Positions 17,746 through 30,846 of a stretch of 64,000 bases of DNA are shown here, piece by piece. This stretch comes from Bacteroidales bacterium (GTDB lineage: Bacteria; Bacteroidota; Bacteroidia; Bacteroidales; Rikenellaceae). The position numbers and the translations under genes are program-made. The notes under the pieces are model-generated. The model saw only the letters and a program-made list of their open reading frames with translations, was not told the origin of the DNA and did no database searches. The first letter of the stretch is position 1; the number at the start of each line of letters is the position of its first letter. The DNA is taken from positions 1 to 64,000 of the forward strand of contig CAJTFS010000003.1 in NCBI GenBank assembly GCA_910575495.1, in the 5' to 3' direction.

Positions 17746-18052
17746 AATTCGCACAGCGGCATAATAAGCCAAACAAATGCCAGCCGCGAAAAAGAGTACC
17801 TGGAAAAGATAAGCGCCCAGACTTTTGAAACGCCACACGATGCCAAAATAGCCGGAAAGCAAGACGAACAGATCGACACACACGATGGCGAACGCTTCGA
17901 CCCAATAACTCAGCCAAGATGCGCACGGATTCGAGCCGATCTGTGCAATATCCGGCTTGCCGAAAGCGAGGAAATCGGCATGTACGACCAACACCAACAA
18001 CATGGCGACAATTCGCAACAACTCGAGATTCGACTGTCGGAGAGTTCCCATT

Positions 18053-19507
18053 TTATTTTAATTTAAGCTGCTTGCGAACAATGCCGAGTACCTCGGTGAA
18101 AGCCTCAAGGCGGAAGATAAAGGAGAACAACAGGTAAGAGACGGCACCGGCGGCGATCATGCAGACCAGACGCAGCAAAGCATGGCCGGGAATGAGCTGC
18201 GCAACGCCGAGGACGACGAAGTACATGGCCCCGGAAACGAGGGCAACGGGCAGCAGCGTACGCACGAACCGCCGGACGGAAAGCGAAGTGACGCGCAGGG
18301 AGGCGCAGACGTTGACGATCATCTCGCAAGCAGCGAAAACCACCAATCCCCACACGACGGCCTGCACGCTGCGAGGAATGGTCAGCACGAGAATCACCGT
18401 CATGACAGCTTTCTTGAGAATCTCCAGCCGCACGATCGCAGGGCCGCTGCACCGTACCTTCATGATGTTATAAGCCACCATGGCGACGGGATAGAAGAGC
18501 CCGGCCAGGCAGATCGTCTCGAAATAAGGCACCGTGGGCATCCACTTGGCGCCGATCAACACCGCGAAAAGGTCGTGCGCGACGGCCGAAAGCCCCAACA
18601 TGGCAGGGAACAAGACGTAGGCGACGACCATCACCACCTGGCGGTAGCTCTCGGCGAACTTCCGCTCGTCGGTCCCGATTTTGGAAAGGGCAGGAAAGGT
18701 GACTCCCTGCACGGCGGTCATAGCCGAAGTGACGGGCAGGTCCTTGAGCTTGAGCGCCTGATCGAAATAACCCAGCATCCGCGACGAATAGAGTTTGCCG
18801 ATGAAGAGCTGGGGGATCCTGGTATAGACCGACGAAATCAAGTCTGTGGCCAGGAGGCTGAAACTGTAGGGTGCCATTTCGCGTATGGCAGCCGGGCTCC
18901 ACGCGCCCGACGAAGCGGGCCGCCAATCGCTCGTCCGCCACAACAGAACGGCCTTGACGACCATCTGCAAGACCCGCTGCGCAACCAGACTCCAGACGCC
19001 GCAGCCGGCCCATGCCAGCAGCACGGCCGCCAGGCCGCTGACCAACGACGAGACGAAAGCGATCTTGGAGAGCAGGGCGAAGCGGAAACGCCGGATGAAA
19101 ACGGTATTCTGAATGACGCAAAGCGCATTGACCGGAATCATGAGGAAGAAGACCGGGGCAACGCGCGCGATGACGGGCATGTCGTAATAACGCGCAACGA
19201 CCGGCGCAAACGCCGTGAGCAGCACGTACAACGCTGCGGAGACGGAGATGTTGAAGAGAAAGACCGACTTGTAATCCGAAGGCGAAGGCTCGGCCTTGCG
19301 GATCAGCGTCTGCGAAAAACCGCTGTCGACGACCACCAGGGCGAATGCGGCGAAAGCGGTGAGGATGGCGACGACGCCGAAGTCGTCGGGCACCAGCAGA
19401 CGCAACACGACGACCGACACTCCCATCTGCAGGAGCATCGTACCGACCTTCTCGCCGATCGACCACGCGACGCCGCGCGTGACCTTCTCTTTCAGCTCGC
19501 CCGCCAC
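18053..19507 (-). CDS. Oligosaccharide flippase (Wzx/TuaB-like)
   Basis: A 484-residue polytopic protein of the polysaccharide biosynthesis (MOP) family, with an estimated 12-14 transmembrane helices. The N-terminus is typical: T-R-G-V-A-W-S-I-G-E-K, then V-S-V-V-V-L-R-L-L-V-P-D-D-F-G-V-V-A, a signature of lipid-linked oligosaccharide exporters. It would flip a lipid-linked glycan across the inner membrane. The best start is a GTG at 19507, 5 bp after the pyruvate kinase stop, which puts it in the aroQ-pyk operon. The next gene, 1 nt downstream, is the phase-variable acyltransferase. No glycosyltransferases or wzy are adjacent, so the glycan is unknown. Confidence 0.85.
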   Translation of the reverse strand: MAGELKEKVTRGVAWSIGEKVGTMLLQMGVSVVVLRLLVPDDFGVVAILTAFAAFALVVVDSGFSQTLIRKAEPSPSDYKSVFLFNISVSAALYVLLTAFAPVVARYYDMPVIARVAPVFFLMIPVNALCVIQNTVFIRRFRFALLSKIAFVSSLVSGLAAVLLAWAGCGVWSLVAQRVLQMVVKAVLLWRTSDWRPASSGAWSPAAIREMAPYSFSLLATDLISSVYTRIPQLFIGKLYSSRMLGYFDQALKLKDLPVTSAMTAVQGVTFPALSKIGTDERKFAESYRQVVMVVAYVLFPAMLGLSAVAHDLFAVLIGAKWMPTVPYFETICLAGLFYPVAMVAYNIMKVRCSGPAIVRLEILKKAVMTVILVLTIPRSVQAVVWGLVVFAACEMIVNVCASLRVTSLSVRRFVRTLLPVALVSGAMYFVVLGVAQLIPGHALLRLVCMIAAGAVSYLLFSFIFRLEAFTEVLGIVRKQLKLK

Positions 19508-19512
19508 GCTTT

Positions 19513-20979
19513 CTATTTACGGCAGCTCTGCTCGTTGCGTTCGCGGATGCGCCGCACGTCGGCGATCTCGACATAGGAAGCACCGCCGTCGGGCCCGAAG
19601 CTGCCGCCGACGATGGCCAGCAGGTCCTTTCCGTCGAGGTGGTCTTTCTGTTCGATGACCTCCATGGCGTCGATCAGGAAGTGGTAGCGGTCGGAGAGCT
19701 CCTGGTTGCGCAGGATGGGCACGACGCCGTAGGAGAGGGCCAGGATGCGCTGGGCATGGAGCTGATAGCAGACCGCGACGACGGTTTTCTGCCCGCGGAA
19801 AGCGGCCAGATAGCGGCCCGTACGGCCGGTCTTGGTGTCGAGGACGACGTAGCGGATAGGCAGGTTGGTCGATGCGCGCACGGCCGAACGGGCCAGCTGC
19901 GCCGTGACCTCGTGGTTGACGGAGACCATGTCCATGTCGACCATGGGCTTGAAATGGGCCTCGTCGCGCTCGATCTCGCGGGCGATGCGCGCCATGGTCT
20001 CGACCGCCTCGACAGGATAGTCGCCCATGGCGGTCTCGTCGCTGAGCATGATGGCGTCGACACGCTCGTAGATGGCGCTGGCTACGTCGCTCACCTCGGC
20101 ACGCGTGGGACGGGGGTTGCGGACCATCGAATAGAGCATCTGCGTGGCGATGATGACGGGGCGCTTGGCTGCGATGCACTTCTCGACGATGCGGCGCTGG
20201 GTGTTGGGAATGGCCTCGGCGGGGAGCTCGACGCCCAGGTCGCCGCGGGCGACCATGATGCCGTAGGAGGCCTCGATGATCTCGTCGATATTGTCGAGCC
20301 CCTCCTGGTTCTCGATCTTGGAGATGATCTTGATGGGGCTGCCGTGGGTATCGAGAATCTGCTGCACGGCCTGCAGGTCGCGCACGCTGCGCACGAACGA
20401 ATGGGCGATGAAATCGACGTCGTGGGCGATGGCCCACTCGATGAACCGGCGGTCCTTGGCCGTTACGGAGGGCAGATCGATGGAGACGCCGGGCACATTG
20501 ACGCTCTTGCGCGAACGCAAGGCTCCGTCGCCGACGAACTCGCACAGAAGCTCGCGCTCGGACTTGCCGACGACGCGCAGCTCGACCTCGCCGTCGGCGA
20601 TGAGCATGCGGGCCCCGACGGGAATGTCGCGGACGATGCCGGGCACGTTCATGAAGACGACCTCGCGGGTGGTAAGGTCGGCGCCCTCCGAACCGCGGAC
20701 GGCAACCCGGTCGCCGGCCTTGAATTCGAGCCGCTCGCCCAACTCGGGAGCGATGTTGGTGACACGTATTTCGGGCCCCTTGGTGTCGATCATGATGGGA
20801 ATGGCCGGATTGACCTTGTGGACGATCTCCACGATGCGCGTGGCGCCCTCCTCGGTGACATGGGCCGAATTGATACGCACGACGTCCATGCCCGCGGCGG
20901 CGAGGTTGCGGACGAACTCCTCGGTGCACCGGAAGTCGGACATCGTGGCTACGATTTTGGTTTTCTTGGTATTGGACAT
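19513..20979 (-). CDS. pyk: Pyruvate kinase
   Basis: A 488-residue enzyme converting phosphoenolpyruvate and ADP to pyruvate and ATP. Motifs: K-T-K-I-V-A-T near the N-terminus, D-T-K-G-P-E-I-R, the active-site I-S-K-I-E-N-Q-E-G and M-V-A-R-G-D-L-G-V-E-L-P, and a C-terminal effector domain. Complete. Preceded by aroQ (45-bp gap) and followed by the flippase (5-bp gap). Confidence 0.96.
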   Translation of the reverse strand: MSNTKKTKIVATMSDFRCTEEFVRNLAAAGMDVVRINSAHVTEEGATRIVEIVHKVNPAIPIMIDTKGPEIRVTNIAPELGERLEFKAGDRVAVRGSEGADLTTREVVFMNVPGIVRDIPVGARMLIADGEVELRVVGKSERELLCEFVGDGALRSRKSVNVPGVSIDLPSVTAKDRRFIEWAIAHDVDFIAHSFVRSVRDLQAVQQILDTHGSPIKIISKIENQEGLDNIDEIIEASYGIMVARGDLGVELPAEAIPNTQRRIVEKCIAAKRPVIIATQMLYSMVRNPRPTRAEVSDVASAIYERVDAIMLSDETAMGDYPVEAVETMARIAREIERDEAHFKPMVDMDMVSVNHEVTAQLARSAVRASTNLPIRYVVLDTKTGRTGRYLAAFRGQKTVVAVCYQLHAQRILALSYGVVPILRNQELSDRYHFLIDAMEVIEQKDHLDGKDLLAIVGGSFGPDGGASYVEIADVRRIRERNEQSCRK

Positions 20980-21024
20980 AAACTAAGATTGTCTGTTATG
21001 TGTCGGAAACTTGTTCGGAAACGG

Positions 21025-21465
21025 TCAGTCGAGCCGCCGCCCCGCGGCACTGAGCAGCAAGGCTTCGACGCCCAGACGGTAGGAGTCGAGCCCGAAACCC
21101 ATAATCGACCCCACGGCGACGGGAGCCAGCAGCGAGACGCGGCGGAACTCCTCGCGGGCCAGGATCGAAGATATGTGCACCTCGACGACGGGCACCGCAA
21201 CGGCCGACACGGCGTCGCGCAGCGCAACGGAAGTGTGGGTATAACCGCCGGCGTTGAGCACGATGCCGTCGAAGCGGCCGGCGGCCTGCTGCACGGCGTC
21301 GATCAGCTCGCCCTCGATGTTGGACTGGAAATAAGCGAAGGCGACCTGCGGGAACCGCTCCTGCAGGGAGGCGAAGTAGTCGTCGAAAGTCTGCGTGCCG
21401 TAGACGTCGGTGTCGCGCCGTCCCTGAAGATTGAGATTCGGGCCGTTGAGAATCAATATATCCAT
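21025..21465 (-). CDS. aroQ: 3-dehydroquinate dehydratase, type II
   Basis: The start was placed at the ATG 21465 (M-D-I-L-I-L-N-G-P-N-L-N), giving the usual length of 146 residues; the longer frame has unrelated upstream sequence. Active-site motifs: N-G-P-N-L-N-L-Q-G, the catalytic Tyr in D-V-Y-G-T, N-A-G-G-Y-T-H-T-S-V-A-L-R-D and V-E-V-H-I-S. It removes water from 3-dehydroquinate in the shikimate pathway. It leads the aroQ-pyk-flippase-acyltransferase operon. Confidence 0.95.
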   Translation of the reverse strand: MDILILNGPNLNLQGRRDTDVYGTQTFDDYFASLQERFPQVAFAYFQSNIEGELIDAVQQAAGRFDGIVLNAGGYTHTSVALRDAVSAVAVPVVEVHISSILAREEFRRVSLLAPVAVGSIMGFGLDSYRLGVEALLLSAAGRRLD

Positions 21466-21783
21466 GATGTGTCTGCCGTTGACTGCGGAAAGATGGCGCA
21501 AAGATAGCATACGGAATTCACAATTCATAATCCGCCATTCACAATTATCGCTGTCCGCACCGGAATGCACCGCACATCCCCCTTGCCGCCTGCAAACAGC
21601 GAAACCGAGGAACCGCCCTGTTGCGGAACGGGGCCCGAGGACAATCAAAAAAAACGCTCTCGGGAGGGCACAGGCTGCGTTCGGAAACCGGGCGACCGAA
21701 TGCAGAATCGGCCGAAGGCATTTTTACGAACAAACGCGCTTAATTTTCACCCCCGAATTACCCTTCTTCCGCCGAATTATCCT
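21466..21783. other. Divergent intergenic region
   Basis: Lies between aroQ and the glutaminyl cyclase gene. It contains a short AT-rich repeat of the AATTCACAATTCATAAT type at about 21,510-21,548, also found in the composite elements. No gene, cassette or convincing hairpin is seen. Confidence 0.5.
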
Positions 21784-21791
21784 TACCTTTG
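21784..21791 (+). promoter_or_regulatory. -7 box of the glutaminyl cyclase-metH operon
   Basis: TACCTTTG matches TAnnTTTG, 20 bp upstream of the ATG at 21812. Confidence 0.5.
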
Positions 21792-21811
21792 CAAAAATAC
21801 AGGAACAAGCG

Positions 21812-22612
21812 ATGAAAACGAAGATACTATGGGCTCTCCCGGCCGCGCTGCTGCTGGCCTGCGGAGGGAACACCGCCCGCCGCACGGCCGCGGCGACACA
21901 ACCCGAGCAACCCCGACCGGTCCGCTACACCTACCGGGTGAAGGCAAGCTATCCCCACCCCACCGACGCCTACACGCAGGGGCTGCAATACGCCGACGGC
22001 ATTCTGTGGGAAGGCACGGGCCAGTACGGGCAGTCGGCGATCCGGAAAACCGACCTGGCGACGGGCCGCAGCGAAACGGTGGCGCGGCTGCCGCGCTCGG
22101 AATTCGGCGAGGGAATCGCGCTCCTGAACGGCAAGCTCTACCAACTGACGTGGCATGCCAACACGTGCCATGTCTACGATGCGGCGACGATGAAGCAGGT
22201 GCGCGAATTCCGCTATCCGGGCGAAGGCTGGGGGTTGACGACCGACGGCGAGAAACTCTACATGTCCGACGGCTCGGCCAAGATCTACACGGTGGACCCG
22301 GCGACTTTCCGGCGCGAAAAACGCACGACGGTGACCTACGAAGGCCAGCCGGTCGACTACCTCAACGAACTGGAGTGGATCGACGGCAAGCTGTGGGCCA
22401 ACGTCTACACCACGGACCGGATCGTCATCATCGACCCGGCGACGGGCAAGGTGGAGGGCGTGGTCGACCTGGCGGGGCTGCTGCCCGACTCCGAACGCGG
22501 CCCCGAGACCGACGTGCTGAACGGCATTGCCTACGATGCGGAGGGCCGGCGCATCTTCGTGACGGGCAAGAACTGGAGCCGGATATTCGAAATCGAAACG
22601 ATCGCCCGATAA
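21812..22612 (+). CDS. Glutaminyl-peptide cyclotransferase, lipoprotein
   Basis: The start at 21812 gives a lipoprotein signal with lipobox L-L-A-C (Cys at about residue 17). The 266-residue protein is a beta-propeller glutamine cyclotransferase of the plant/bacterial type, with Y-T-Q-G-L-Q-Y, W-E-G-T-G-Q-Y-G-Q-S, N-E-L-E-W-I-D-G-K-L-W-A-N and N-G-I-A-Y. These enzymes convert N-terminal glutamine of exported proteins to pyroglutamate, and the lipoprotein signal places it in the periplasm or outer membrane. Bacteroidetes lipoproteins are often matured to expose such residues. Its stop is 1 nt before metH, so they share a transcript, although no functional link is obvious. Confidence 0.85.
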   Translation: MKTKILWALPAALLLACGGNTARRTAAATQPEQPRPVRYTYRVKASYPHPTDAYTQGLQYADGILWEGTGQYGQSAIRKTDLATGRSETVARLPRSEFGEGIALLNGKLYQLTWHANTCHVYDAATMKQVREFRYPGEGWGLTTDGEKLYMSDGSAKIYTVDPATFRREKRTTVTYEGQPVDYLNELEWIDGKLWANVYTTDRIVIIDPATGKVEGVVDLAGLLPDSERGPETDVLNGIAYDAEGRRIFVTGKNWSRIFEIETIAR

Positions 22613-22613
22613 G

Positions 22614-26215
<3,602 letters not shown>

Positions 26216-26219
<4 letters not shown>

Positions 26220-27181
26220 ACGTAACCGACATCATACACGGCGCGCAGGCGCAGGGCAAGACCCGCTTTGCATTCGAGCTGCTGCCCCCGCTCAAGGGCG
26301 ACGGCATGAAAGGCACCTTCGCGATGATCGACCCGCTGATGGAGTTCGACCCCGCCTACATCAACGTGACGTTCCACCGCGAAGGGATCAAGCAATCGCT
26401 GCGCACCGACGGCACCACGGAGTGGCACGTGGTGCGCCGCCGTCCGGGCACGGTGGGCATCTCGGCTGCCATCCAGAAGAAATACGGCGTGGAGACGGTC
26501 CCCCACCTGATCTGCGGCGGACTGTCGCGCTACGACATCGAAGATGCGCTGATCGACATGGACTTCCTGGGGCTGCACAACGTGCTGGCCCTGCGCGGCG
26601 ACAAGTCGCAGAACGAACGATGCTTCAAGCCCCACCCGAAAGGACACGCCCATGCGGCCGGCCTGGTGCGGCAGATCGCGGCGATGAACCGCGGCGAATT
26701 CGTCGACGGCGAAGTGGAAGAGTGCCACCATTCGCGCTTCTCGGTGGGAGTGGCGGGCTATCCGGAGACCCACGAAGAAGCCCCGTCGCCCGAAGCCGAC
26801 CTGCGTCATCTCAAGGAGAAGATCGACGCCGGAGCGGACTACATCGTGACGCAGCTCTTCTACGACAACGCCTGCTTTTTCGACTTCGTGCGCCGCTGCC
26901 GCGAAGCGGGCATCGGGGTGCCGATCATCCCGGGCATCAAGCCGCTCGCCACGGTGCGCCACCTGACCCTGCTGCCCGAGACCTTCGGCTGCCGCATACC
27001 CGACGACCTGCGGCGCGAAGTGGAGGCCCACCGCGACGACAAGGCCGCCGTGCGCCGCATCGGCACCGAATGGGCCATCGCCCAAAGCCGCGAACTGAAG
27101 GCCGCGGGCGTGCCGGTGCTCCACTACTACCCGATGGGCAAAGCCGAAAACATCATCGAGATAGCGAAAACCGTATTTTGA
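26216..27181 (+). CDS. metF: 5,10-methylenetetrahydrofolate reductase
   Basis: A 321-residue FAD enzyme supplying methyltetrahydrofolate to MetH. Motifs: F-E-L-L-P-P-L-K-G-D near the N-terminus, N-V-T-F-H-R-E, L-A-L-R-G-D-K and the C-terminal P-I-I-P-G-I-K-P. ATG 26216 overlaps the metH stop (ATGA), so translation is coupled and the pair forms a methyl-transfer unit. Confidence 0.95.
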
Positions 27182-27284
27182 AAAAGTGAAAAGTGAAAGG
27201 TGAGAGATGGAAAGTTTTTCCCTACTGAGCAATCCGCCGGCCGCTTTCAACCTCTCGCTTTTGACCATTAATCTTCCACCCCGA

Positions 27285-28415
27285 ATGAACCCCATTGCTT
27301 TCCGCCGCCACCTGCATGCCCACCCCGAACGCTCGTTCGAGGAGAAGCAGACCGCGGCCTACATCGCCGAACAACTCGCCGCGCTGGGCATCGAACACCG
27401 GCCCATAGCGCAGACGGGCGTTCTGGCCCGCATCGAGGGCCGCCGCACCGCCCCCGGCGACCGGCGGGCCGTGGTGCTGCGCGCCGACATCGACGCACTG
27501 CCCATCGAAGAACGGACGGGACTCCCCTACGCCTCGCAGACGCCGGGTACGATGCACGCCTGCGGCCACGACATGCACGCGGCGGTGCTCTACGGCGTAC
27601 TGCAGGAACTGGCTGCGGACCCCGACTTCGCCGGCACGATTTTCGGGCTTTTCCAACCCGGCGAAGAGTGCAACCCGGGCGGTGCGACGCTGGTGCTGGC
27701 CGAAAACCCGTTCGACGGCTACGAAGTGAGAGCCGTGATCGGCGAACACGTGGAACCTCAGCTTGAAGTGGGCACCCTGGGCTTCCGGGCCGGGAAATAC
27801 ATGGCTGCGAACGACGAACTGCGCTTCCGCATACGCGGCACGGGCGGGCACGGCGCCCTGCGCTCGGAACTAAGGGACCCGGTGGCGGCGAGCGCCGAAC
27901 TGGTGACGAAACTGCTGGCGCTCAACGCCCCGGAACAAGTACTCTCGATCGGCCGGGTGGAAGCGGCGGGAGCCACGAACATCATCCCCGACGAAGTGTA
28001 CCTCGAAGGGACGTTGCGCACCTTCGACGAAGAAGTGCGGGCCCGGCTTCACGCCCGCATTGCAGCGCTGGCGGCAGAAGTCGACGCGCGGCACGGAGTA
28101 GCTACCGAACCGACGATCGGACATGGCTATCCCCCGGTGGTGAACGACGCCCGGCTGACGGAACTGGCCGTAGCCGAAGCCGCGGCCGCCGGGCTGCGCA
28201 CCGAAATGCTGCCCCTGCGCACGACGGCCGAAGATTTCGGCCGCTACACACGACGCTACCCCTCGCTTTTCTATCGCCTGGGAGTAGGCGCAGCGGCCGG
28301 ACGCCCCCACACCGCGACTTTCGCGCCCGACGAACGGGCCCTGGAGACGGGTGCGGAATACATGCGGCGGCTGGCCCTGAAAATACTGAACGGTTTCGAT
28401 GACCCGAACGCATAG
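27285..28415 (+). CDS. M20-family amidohydrolase
   Basis: The start was set at ATG 27285 (M-N-P-I-A-F-R-R-H-L-H-A-H-P-E); the frame extends upstream into spacer sequence. The 376-residue protein is an M20D-type hydrolase (hippurate hydrolase / N-acyl amino acid amidohydrolase group). Metal-site motifs are R-A-D-I-D-A-L-P-I-E-E and M-H-A-C-G-H-D-M-H. The dimerisation lid domain is in the middle (about 180-290). The substrate cannot be set from sequence. It lies 103 bp after metF and 54 bp before rnr, in the same direction. Confidence 0.9.
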   Translation: MNPIAFRRHLHAHPERSFEEKQTAAYIAEQLAALGIEHRPIAQTGVLARIEGRRTAPGDRRAVVLRADIDALPIEERTGLPYASQTPGTMHACGHDMHAAVLYGVLQELAADPDFAGTIFGLFQPGEECNPGGATLVLAENPFDGYEVRAVIGEHVEPQLEVGTLGFRAGKYMAANDELRFRIRGTGGHGALRSELRDPVAASAELVTKLLALNAPEQVLSIGRVEAAGATNIIPDEVYLEGTLRTFDEEVRARLHARIAALAAEVDARHGVATEPTIGHGYPPVVNDARLTELAVAEAAAAGLRTEMLPLRTTAEDFGRYTRRYPSLFYRLGVGAAAGRPHTATFAPDERALETGAEYMRRLALKILNGFDDPNA

Positions 28416-28469
28416 ACGGCCTTAGCGGGCCATGCCGGGGCGCGAAAACCTCATGCAAGTGAACGAACC

Positions 28470-30710
28470 ATGAAACAGACGAAAAAACAACGCTCGACGA
28501 AGAGCACAAAAAAACACGACCGGGCCGCGATGATCCTGAGCCTGCTGCGTGAATTCCCCAACAACAAGTTCTCGCTCAAACACCTGGCCTCGGCCTCGGG
28601 AGGGGCGACGAAAGAGGGGCGCCGCGAGACGCTGGCCATCCTCGACCGCCTCTACGACGAGGGGATCGTGGAAGAGTGCGCCCGCGAGAAATACCGCCTC
28701 ACGCGCAACCACCTGCCCCGCTACGAAGGACGCGCCGACATGACGGCCGGCGGATCGGTCTACGTACGGGTCGAAGGACTCGAACACGACATATTCGTCA
28801 ACCAACGCAATACGGCCAACGCGCTGGACGGCGACCGGGTGGAAGTGGTCATCATGCACCGCAGCCACGACGGCAAGCTCGAAGGCGAGATCACGCGCAT
28901 CCTCGAACGGAGCCGCAAACCCTACGTGGGTGTGGCCGAAGTGGGCGCGCACCAGATCTTCGTGCGGGCCGACTCGCGCAAGATGCCGATGGACATCTAC
29001 CTGTCCAAACGCGAATATCCCGACGTAAGCGACGGCCAGAAGGTGGTGGTGCGCATCGCCGACTGGCTGCCGGGCAGCAAGAGCCCCGTGGGCGAACTGG
29101 TCGAGGTGCTGGGCATGGCGGGCGACAACGACGCGGAGATGCACGCCATCCTTTCGGAATACGAACTCCCCTACCGCTTCGAAACGGAGGTGGAAGAAGC
29201 CGCGCAACGCATCGACGGCCGCATAACAGAGGAAGAGATCGCCCGGCGCCGCGACTTCCGCGACCGGGTGACCTTCACGGTCGACCCGGCCGACGCCAAG
29301 GATTTCGACGACGCCCTGTCGGTGCGCCGCCTGCGCGACGGCGTGTGGGAAGTGGGCGTGCACATCGCCGACGTGACGCACTACGTACGCCCCCACTCGA
29401 CCATCGACGACGAAGCGGTGACGCGCGGCACGTCGGTCTATCTGGTCGACCGCACGGTGCCGATGCTGCCGGAACGCCTCTCCAACGAACTCTGCTCGCT
29501 GCGGCCCGACGAAGACAGCCTATGCTTCTCGGCGGTGTTCACGCTGAACGAGAACGTGGAGATACTCGACGAATGGTTCGGCCGCACGGTCATCCACTCC
29601 GACCGCCGCTTCACCTACGCCGAAGCCCAGGAGATCATCGAAACGGGCCGCGGCGACCGCGCGGAGGAGGTGCTGACGCTGCACCGGCTGGCCGAAGAAC
29701 TGCGGCGCCAGCGCTTCAAGAACGGCGCCATCGCTTTCGACCGCGAAGAAGTGAAATTCAAGCTCGATGAAGCGGGCCATCCGGTGGGCGTCTACTTCAA
29801 GGAACAACAGGACTCCAACCGCATGATCGAAGAATTCATGCTGCTGGCCAACCGCCGGGTAGCCGAATACTGCAGCGCGCGGCTCAACGACAAAGGCCGC
29901 AAGGTGCCGCGGACGATGGTCTACCGTGTCCACGACGCGCCGAGCGAAGAAAAACTCGACCGTTTCCGTCAGTTCATCCTGCGCTTCGGAATCGTATTCA
30001 AGGCCTCGAAAGGCCGCGCCATCGCCCGCGAGATGAACAAACTTTTCACCAAGATCAAAGGCTCGACCGAAGAGAACGCCGTGACGACGATGGCCGTGCG
30101 CTCGATGGCCAAAGCCTTCTACACGACCGACAACATCGGTCACTACGGACTGGCGTTCCCCTGCTACACCCACTTCACGTCGCCGATCCGCCGCTACCCC
30201 GACATGATGGTCCACCGCCTGCTGGCGCGCTATCTGGAGGGCGGCAAATCGGCCGACAAGCAGACGACCGAGGATCTCTGCGTGCGGGCGTCGGAACGCG
30301 AAGTGATCGCAGCGGAAGCCGAACGGGCGTCGATCAAGTACAAGATGGTGGAATTCATGAAAGACCGCCTCGGCGAAGAATTCGACGGCCACATTTCGGG
30401 TCTGACAGAATGGGGCGTCTATGTGGAGCTGACGGAGACGCACATCGAGGGCATGTCGTTCCTGCGCGACATCGAAGGCGACTTTTTCGAATTCGACGAA
30501 CAACGCTACGAGATCATTGGCCGCTCGACGGGCCTGCGCATGACCCTGGGCGACGCGGTGCGCGTGCGGATCAAGCGTGCCGACCTCCAGAAACGCCAGC
30601 TCGACTTCGAACTGCTGCTGCCCCGCAAAACGGGCTCCGCGCCTAAGAAGAAAGGGATGCGGACGTCCGGCAGTCCGGCGGTAAAGCGGTCGACGCGCCG
30701 AAAGAACTGA
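28470..30710 (+). CDS. rnr: Ribonuclease R
   Basis: A 746-residue RNase II/R-family 3'-5' exoribonuclease that degrades structured RNA. It has an N-terminal lysine-rich stretch, a winged helix (about 20-75), two cold-shock domains, and the RNB catalytic domain starting near residue 270 with D-P-A-D-A-K-D-F-D-D-A-L-S, which holds the four catalytic Asp residues. A C-terminal S1 domain (about 640-720) and a basic tail follow. Complete. An imperfect inverted repeat at 30744-30791 may terminate it, and composite element E follows 137 bp downstream. Confidence 0.95.
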   Translation: MKQTKKQRSTKSTKKHDRAAMILSLLREFPNNKFSLKHLASASGGATKEGRRETLAILDRLYDEGIVEECAREKYRLTRNHLPRYEGRADMTAGGSVYVRVEGLEHDIFVNQRNTANALDGDRVEVVIMHRSHDGKLEGEITRILERSRKPYVGVAEVGAHQIFVRADSRKMPMDIYLSKREYPDVSDGQKVVVRIADWLPGSKSPVGELVEVLGMAGDNDAEMHAILSEYELPYRFETEVEEAAQRIDGRITEEEIARRRDFRDRVTFTVDPADAKDFDDALSVRRLRDGVWEVGVHIADVTHYVRPHSTIDDEAVTRGTSVYLVDRTVPMLPERLSNELCSLRPDEDSLCFSAVFTLNENVEILDEWFGRTVIHSDRRFTYAEAQEIIETGRGDRAEEVLTLHRLAEELRRQRFKNGAIAFDREEVKFKLDEAGHPVGVYFKEQQDSNRMIEEFMLLANRRVAEYCSARLNDKGRKVPRTMVYRVHDAPSEEKLDRFRQFILRFGIVFKASKGRAIAREMNKLFTKIKGSTEENAVTTMAVRSMAKAFYTTDNIGHYGLAFPCYTHFTSPIRRYPDMMVHRLLARYLEGGKSADKQTTEDLCVRASEREVIAAEAERASIKYKMVEFMKDRLGEEFDGHISGLTEWGVYVELTETHIEGMSFLRDIEGDFFEFDEQRYEIIGRSTGLRMTLGDAVRVRIKRADLQKRQLDFELLLPRKTGSAPKKKGMRTSGSPAVKRSTRRKN

Positions 30711-30846
30711 CCCCGGCGCCCACGAACCGAGTTGCCGGAAGAAAAACCGGCCGTACTTTCGGGAAGAACATTTCCGATCGGCGGCCGGTTTCCGCTTCAA
30801 GGCAAAATCATGTTTCATTCTCAACCCAGATAAAGCGGCTTTCCGA

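Larger units (their letters stand above)
17021..18051 (-). pseudogene. Acyltransferase 3 family membrane protein, out of frame at a C9 tract
   Basis: Two overlapping frames encode one protein. The first (from ATG 18051) has the family start R-Q-S-N-L-E-L-L-R-I-V-A-M-L-L-V-L-V-V-H and runs through I-P-P-P before stopping. The second continues from the C tract with multiple hydrophobic helices (for example W-F-A-V-H-Y-F-L-L-Y-L-I-A-P and A-S-A-F-A-V-Y-L-L-H-C-H-P) to the stop at 17021. Adding one C (C10) or removing two (C7) joins them into a roughly 343-residue protein, normal for OafA-like O-acyltransferases with about ten membrane helices. The gene starts 1 nt after the flippase stop, so it probably decorates the exported glycan. 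As given it is OFF. Phase variation is the likely reason; a sequencing error at the homopolymer cannot be excluded. Confidence 0.8.
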
